A stretch of 8,051 nucleotides of DNA from Sulfuritalea sp. GTDB lineage: Bacteria; Pseudomonadota; Gammaproteobacteria; Burkholderiales; Rhodocyclaceae. Position 1 is the stretch's first letter, and every line of letters begins with the position of its first letter. Positions 5,888 to 8,051 of the stretch are shown here, in pieces. The translations under genes were made by a program, and so were the position numbers. The notes under the pieces are model-generated. The model did not search any database. It worked only from the letters and a program-made list of their open reading frames with translations, and had not been told where the DNA came from. The DNA lies in contig JAPLRA010000167.1 of the NCBI GenBank assembly GCA_026399445.1, forward strand, positions 1 through 8,051. Reading direction: 5' to 3'.

Positions 5888-6418
5888 ATGACTCAGAGCA
5901 CCGATTGCGCTGCGAAAATATGCACAGACAAAGCATTCTTCATCACGCTACATAGGCATGGGCAGTTTTCCAACGAATGCATCAGCAACGGAATCATTAG
6001 GCTCCTAAATGAAGAGATTCCACACCAGTTGTGCATCGACGGAAACTGGGATGAAGCGAGGAAGCACCTTGCCCAAACTAATCGTCTTGCTACGCAACAC
6101 TTGATCCAGCAGGTAAGGACGTTTTATGAGCCTTCTGGATCGACCCTGTGGATTTCGTCTGATTTGAAAAGTCTGTGGTGGTGTTTCGCTGAACCCGTGG
6201 TCTCCATTTCTGCCGATGGATCAAGAATGCGAAAGGCTATAGATGGCTGGCGTGATAAGGACATTCGAGGTGGCCATTTATTCCTCGATCGTGTGGATCG
6301 GGATCGCCTACAGGTTCGGAGTCACATGTTTGCCATCAGCCGCATTAAAGACATTGGATATCTCCTAGACTTGATCAATGGAGATGTAGCTTCTTCTACG
6401 AACTATTACAAGGACTAA
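5888..6418 (+). CDS. Hypothetical protein, first gene of the accessory operon
   Basis: This 176-residue protein belongs to no family I can name. It has no signal peptide or membrane segment, so it is probably cytoplasmic. The second half is the most ordered: STLWISSDLKSLWWCFAEP (about 85-103), then DGSRMRKAIDGWRDKDIRGG (about 110-129) and a closing segment HMFAISRIKDIGYLLDLING (146-165). The tryptophan-rich strand, the basic GSRMRK turn and the late helix suggest a small alpha/beta domain that might bind a ligand or nucleic acid; that is a guess from its look alone. Cysteines at 7, 12, 31, 49 and 99 form no clear metal motif. The ATG at 5888 has only a weak CGGA upstream, so the start is uncertain. 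The stop is 5 bases before the next gene, which indicates a shared transcript. Base composition differs clearly from the ilvD side. Confidence 0.75.
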   Translation: MTQSTDCAAKICTDKAFFITLHRHGQFSNECISNGIIRLLNEEIPHQLCIDGNWDEARKHLAQTNRLATQHLIQQVRTFYEPSGSTLWISSDLKSLWWCFAEPVVSISADGSRMRKAIDGWRDKDIRGGHLFLDRVDRDRLQVRSHMFAISRIKDIGYLLDLINGDVASSTNYYKD

Positions 6419-6423
6419 CGATA

Positions 6424-6654
6424 ATGACCGACACATCAATCCCCGTGAAATACCAACCGTTGTTTCACCGAGTCAAGCAACAGAAATCCAAGTCCAAAGC
6501 TGAAGCAATCAAGGCATTTTGTCTTGAGTGCGTGGGGTTTAAGTACAAACGCGTTGCTGACTGTACTTCGCCCAACTGTGCACTATTCAATGTTCGACCG
6601 TATCAGGAAAAGAGCTGTCTCTCTTTATCTAGGTCAGACGACTCCCAACACTGA
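6424..6654 (+). CDS. Small four-cysteine (probable metal-binding) protein
   Basis: The 76-residue product has a lysine-rich N-terminal half and a core with Cys33-x2-Cys36-x10-Cys47-x4-Cys52, plus Cys65. The core (AIKAFCLECVGF...VADCTSPNCALFNVRPYQ) resembles small proteins seen in phages and mobile DNA with the form 'CLxCxG...V..C....CPLW.YR', presumed to bind zinc through the four cysteines; this is recalled, not searched. It may bind nucleic acid or brace a partner protein. AAGGA lies 9 bases before the ATG. It sits between the 176-residue gene (5-base gap) and the glycosylase-like gene. Its TGA stop is followed by one codon and the next ATG in the same reading frame, so readthrough would fuse it to the glycosylase-like protein. 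The last dozen residues look unstructured. Confidence 0.75.
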   Translation: MTDTSIPVKYQPLFHRVKQQKSKSKAEAIKAFCLECVGFKYKRVADCTSPNCALFNVRPYQEKSCLSLSRSDDSQH

Positions 6655-6657
6655 AAC

Positions 6658-7302
6658 ATGGAATCACTGCCAACATATCCGCAGAACGATTTATTTGCGA
6701 CCGACTTCACCCCGCACACGGATCTTCCTGGTTTTTTTCCAGGTGCGGGAGGCTTCTTTCACGGCGTCTCGAACACAACAAAGCGTTTCCTGTTTTTCGG
6801 CACTGACTTCGGCCCGCGTGCCTATCAGCGCGACTTGCGGAGTACTGGTGGCGAGCCCGAAAGCGTAGCCACGCTCCGTCAACTGCGCACGATTGTGTCG
6901 CAAGCCGGAATACCTTTGAGCGATTGTTTTCTTACTAATGCGGTCTTGTGCGTCAGACGAGGCGACTCCGCCACCGATGCATTTCCAATATGGCGGCAAT
7001 ACCCTGAATACATGGTCGCTTGCGCCAGTTGGCATCGCCGCCAAATCGCGGAGCAAAAGCCAGTCGCAGTTGTGCTTATGGGGCGGCCTCATCTCAATCA
7101 CTTTGGCAGACTGTTATTTCCAGAGCTCGCCCAACATTGGGCAAGACTCAAAACCATGAAAAGCGTCTACGACCAAGGCAAAGAGGTATTTTCACTCGCG
7201 GACGGCACCAACGTTTTGCTTTTGCTGCACCCGTCATTTTGGCACGCTCATCCACCTGCCTTGAAGGCTAAGGCGATCGAGCATTTATCGAGATGGGCAT
7301 AG
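6658..7302 (+). CDS. Uracil-DNA glycosylase superfamily protein (divergent)
   Basis: The 214-residue product shows the ordered motifs of the uracil-DNA glycosylase fold. RFLFFGTDFG (43-52) stands where the family has the GxDP/GEAPG water-activating loop, with Asp50 the candidate catalytic residue. CFLTNAVLCVRRGD (90-103) matches the 'ItNvVKCrPpgN' strand of family 4 enzymes, PVAVVLMGRP (135-144) the 'PdvIvaLG' strand, and LLLLHPSFWH (187-196) the HPS leaving-group loop. Cys98 and Cys122 line up loosely with two of the four Fe-S cysteines of family 4, but the N-terminal CxxC pair is absent, so an Fe-S cluster held by this chain alone is unlikely. The superfamily removes uracil or other altered bases; some members act in phage defence on modified phage DNA. 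There is no clear ribosome site, so translation probably depends on the upstream stop 3 bases away. The fold is likely; the substrate is unknown. Confidence 0.8.
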   Translation: MESLPTYPQNDLFATDFTPHTDLPGFFPGAGGFFHGVSNTTKRFLFFGTDFGPRAYQRDLRSTGGEPESVATLRQLRTIVSQAGIPLSDCFLTNAVLCVRRGDSATDAFPIWRQYPEYMVACASWHRRQIAEQKPVAVVLMGRPHLNHFGRLLFPELAQHWARLKTMKSVYDQGKEVFSLADGTNVLLLLHPSFWHAHPPALKAKAIEHLSRWA

Positions 7303-7506
7303 GTCCCTATTCGGCGTCGGTTAAAGGAAAGTCGCAAACGCTGCGGTCGACTAACGCCAGAACTGCAACATCAATGCCAGGCAATTCTTTCTATAAGAGC
7401 GAGATCGATTGCTGATTTATCATGACGTACGAGTTGTGTATAACGATATGGCCTTAATGACCATCAAACTTGGCGCGTAAATACTTAGCCGATTGGAGTG
7501 ATTATC
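7303..7506. other. Spacer without a recognised gene
   Basis: About 200 bases separate the glycosylase-like gene from the next gene. I see no factor-independent terminator after 7302, no convincing open frame and no clear -35/-10 pair. The stretch is A+T-rich towards its right half, where a promoter for the downstream gene would be expected. The GGAG at 7495-7498 serves as that gene's ribosome site. Confidence 0.4.
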
Positions 7507-8031
7507 TTGGATACCAAGTTCTTTTCGCTTGAAACAGCAATTGGCACTGCTAGAGCGATAGTCTATTGGGATAGGCTGAGCGAGCAGCAAAAAGCTAGCA
7601 TCCTATTTACCGCCCATCATCCTGATCCTTCATTTTTAGAAATGATCTTGCAGGAGGGGAATTCACTACTGATTGAGATTGCCTTTCGAGGGTTATTGGC
7701 ATGTAATTTCAGACGATCTCAATTTAAAAGATATATTGACCTGGTACCGAGAGCTATAGACGTTATTGAGAACCAGTGGAATATGCGTTTAGGTTTCACG
7801 CCATGGTCAGACGGAAACTGTCCGCTAGATCTTGCTGCAGATTTCTACAGATGGGTTCGAGGGGAAGTGACGGACGGGCCTTGTGCAGCAATTGAAACAT
7901 GGGCCAATGAGTTCTGCACCCAATCTCAACTTCAGAGAAAGGTAATTGTTGAAAGCACTCACATCTATGCTTCAGTAGGCGTGCTGGCTGCTTGCTGTCG
8001 GCGCCGATTGAATATTGACCCACCCTGCTGA
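7507..8031 (+). CDS. Hypothetical protein, 3' end replaced by an insertion sequence
   Basis: I do not recognise this family. The open frame can begin at GTG 7498, but GGAG (7495-7498) overlaps that codon and lies 8 bases before the TTG at 7507, so I prefer the TTG start (product starting MDTKFFSLETAIGTARAIVYWD, with initiator Met). The visible chain is about 174 residues, soluble and mostly helical in look, with a Trp-rich middle (QWNMRLGFTPWSDGNCPLDLAADFYRW, about residues 89-115). Native coding appears to end at about 7995, after VGVLAAC. The remaining codons (CRRRLNIDPPC, then TGA) are read from the end of an insertion sequence starting at 7996, so the gene is probably truncated. Its original end is outside the window if it survives. 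It is separated from the glycosylase operon by about 200 bases and may be an independent gene. Confidence 0.6.
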   Translation: MDTKFFSLETAIGTARAIVYWDRLSEQQKASILFTAHHPDPSFLEMILQEGNSLLIEIAFRGLLACNFRRSQFKRYIDLVPRAIDVIENQWNMRLGFTPWSDGNCPLDLAADFYRWVRGEVTDGPCAAIETWANEFCTQSQLQRKVIVESTHIYASVGVLAACCRRRLNIDPPC

Positions 8032-8051
8032 TTGAAATTTGACCCAGGGCT
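7996..8051. mobile_element. End of an IS21-family-like insertion sequence (partial)
   Basis: From TGTCGGCGCCGATTGAA (7996 on) the sequence holds two near-identical repeats, GATTGAATATTGACCCA (8006-8022) and GATTGAAATTTGACCCA (8030-8046), 15 of 17 bases alike and 24 bases apart. IS21-family elements have long ends beginning TG with several such repeats containing TTGACCCA, which serve as transposase-binding sites. The rest of the element, including istA and istB if present, lies beyond the window. Its orientation and the target duplication cannot be seen. The boundary at 7996 is placed by the TGTCGGCG start and could be off by a few bases. Confidence 0.7.

Noticed and set aside
5641..5889. 82-codon open frame on the minus strand
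   Set aside because: It has no recognisable domain and runs through the terminator-like hairpin and the twin dyads; more likely non-coding.
6691..7101. 136-codon minus-strand open frame
   Set aside because: It lies wholly inside the glycosylase-like gene, which has recognisable motifs on the plus strand.

Overview
The window joins two unlike pieces of DNA. Positions 1 to about 5640 are GC-rich, with tightly packed genes on the minus strand. They look like the chromosome of a betaproteobacterium, and a respiratory Rhodocyclaceae-type lineage is my inference from gene content only. From about 5640 to the end the DNA is visibly richer in A+T, genes lie on the plus strand, most products are unfamiliar, and the segment ends in an insertion sequence. 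This part looks like accessory, horizontally acquired DNA.

The minus-strand block reads from right to left. First is ilvD (dihydroxy-acid dehydratase, branched-chain amino acid synthesis). A 78-base gap follows, holding a strong candidate FNR-type anaerobic promoter and a Fur-like box. Then comes a five-gene electron-transfer and sulfur cluster: an octaheme c-type cytochrome of the tetrathionate-reductase family with a C-terminal membrane anchor, a four-helix membrane cytochrome b, a small periplasmic monoheme cytochrome c, and two half-size YeeE/YedE sulfur-compound transporters, the last cut by the window edge. The likely working model is electron flow between the quinone pool and the octaheme enzyme through cytochrome b and cytochrome c, with the YeeE pair importing a sulfur compound such as thiosulfate. 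The FNR-like site suggests expression when oxygen is low.

The region from 5338 to 5887 separates ilvD from the divergent right-hand genes. It carries no convincing gene but many inverted repeats: a nested long stem at 5486-5543, a 12-bp terminator-like hairpin at 5679-5705, and two copies of a GGCTC-N7-GAGCC dyad just upstream of the next operon.

The right-hand operon (5888-7302) has three tightly packed genes: an unrecognised 176-residue protein, a 76-residue protein with a four-cysteine metal-site pattern, and a 214-residue protein with the motifs of the uracil-DNA glycosylase superfamily. The last two are in the same frame and separated only by one TGA and one codon. This is the best candidate for an undescribed system, possibly concerned with DNA repair or with recognising modified (for example phage) DNA; that role is a hypothesis. 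A further unknown gene (from about 7507) is interrupted at about 7996 by what looks like the end of an IS21-family insertion sequence with repeated TTGACCCA motifs.
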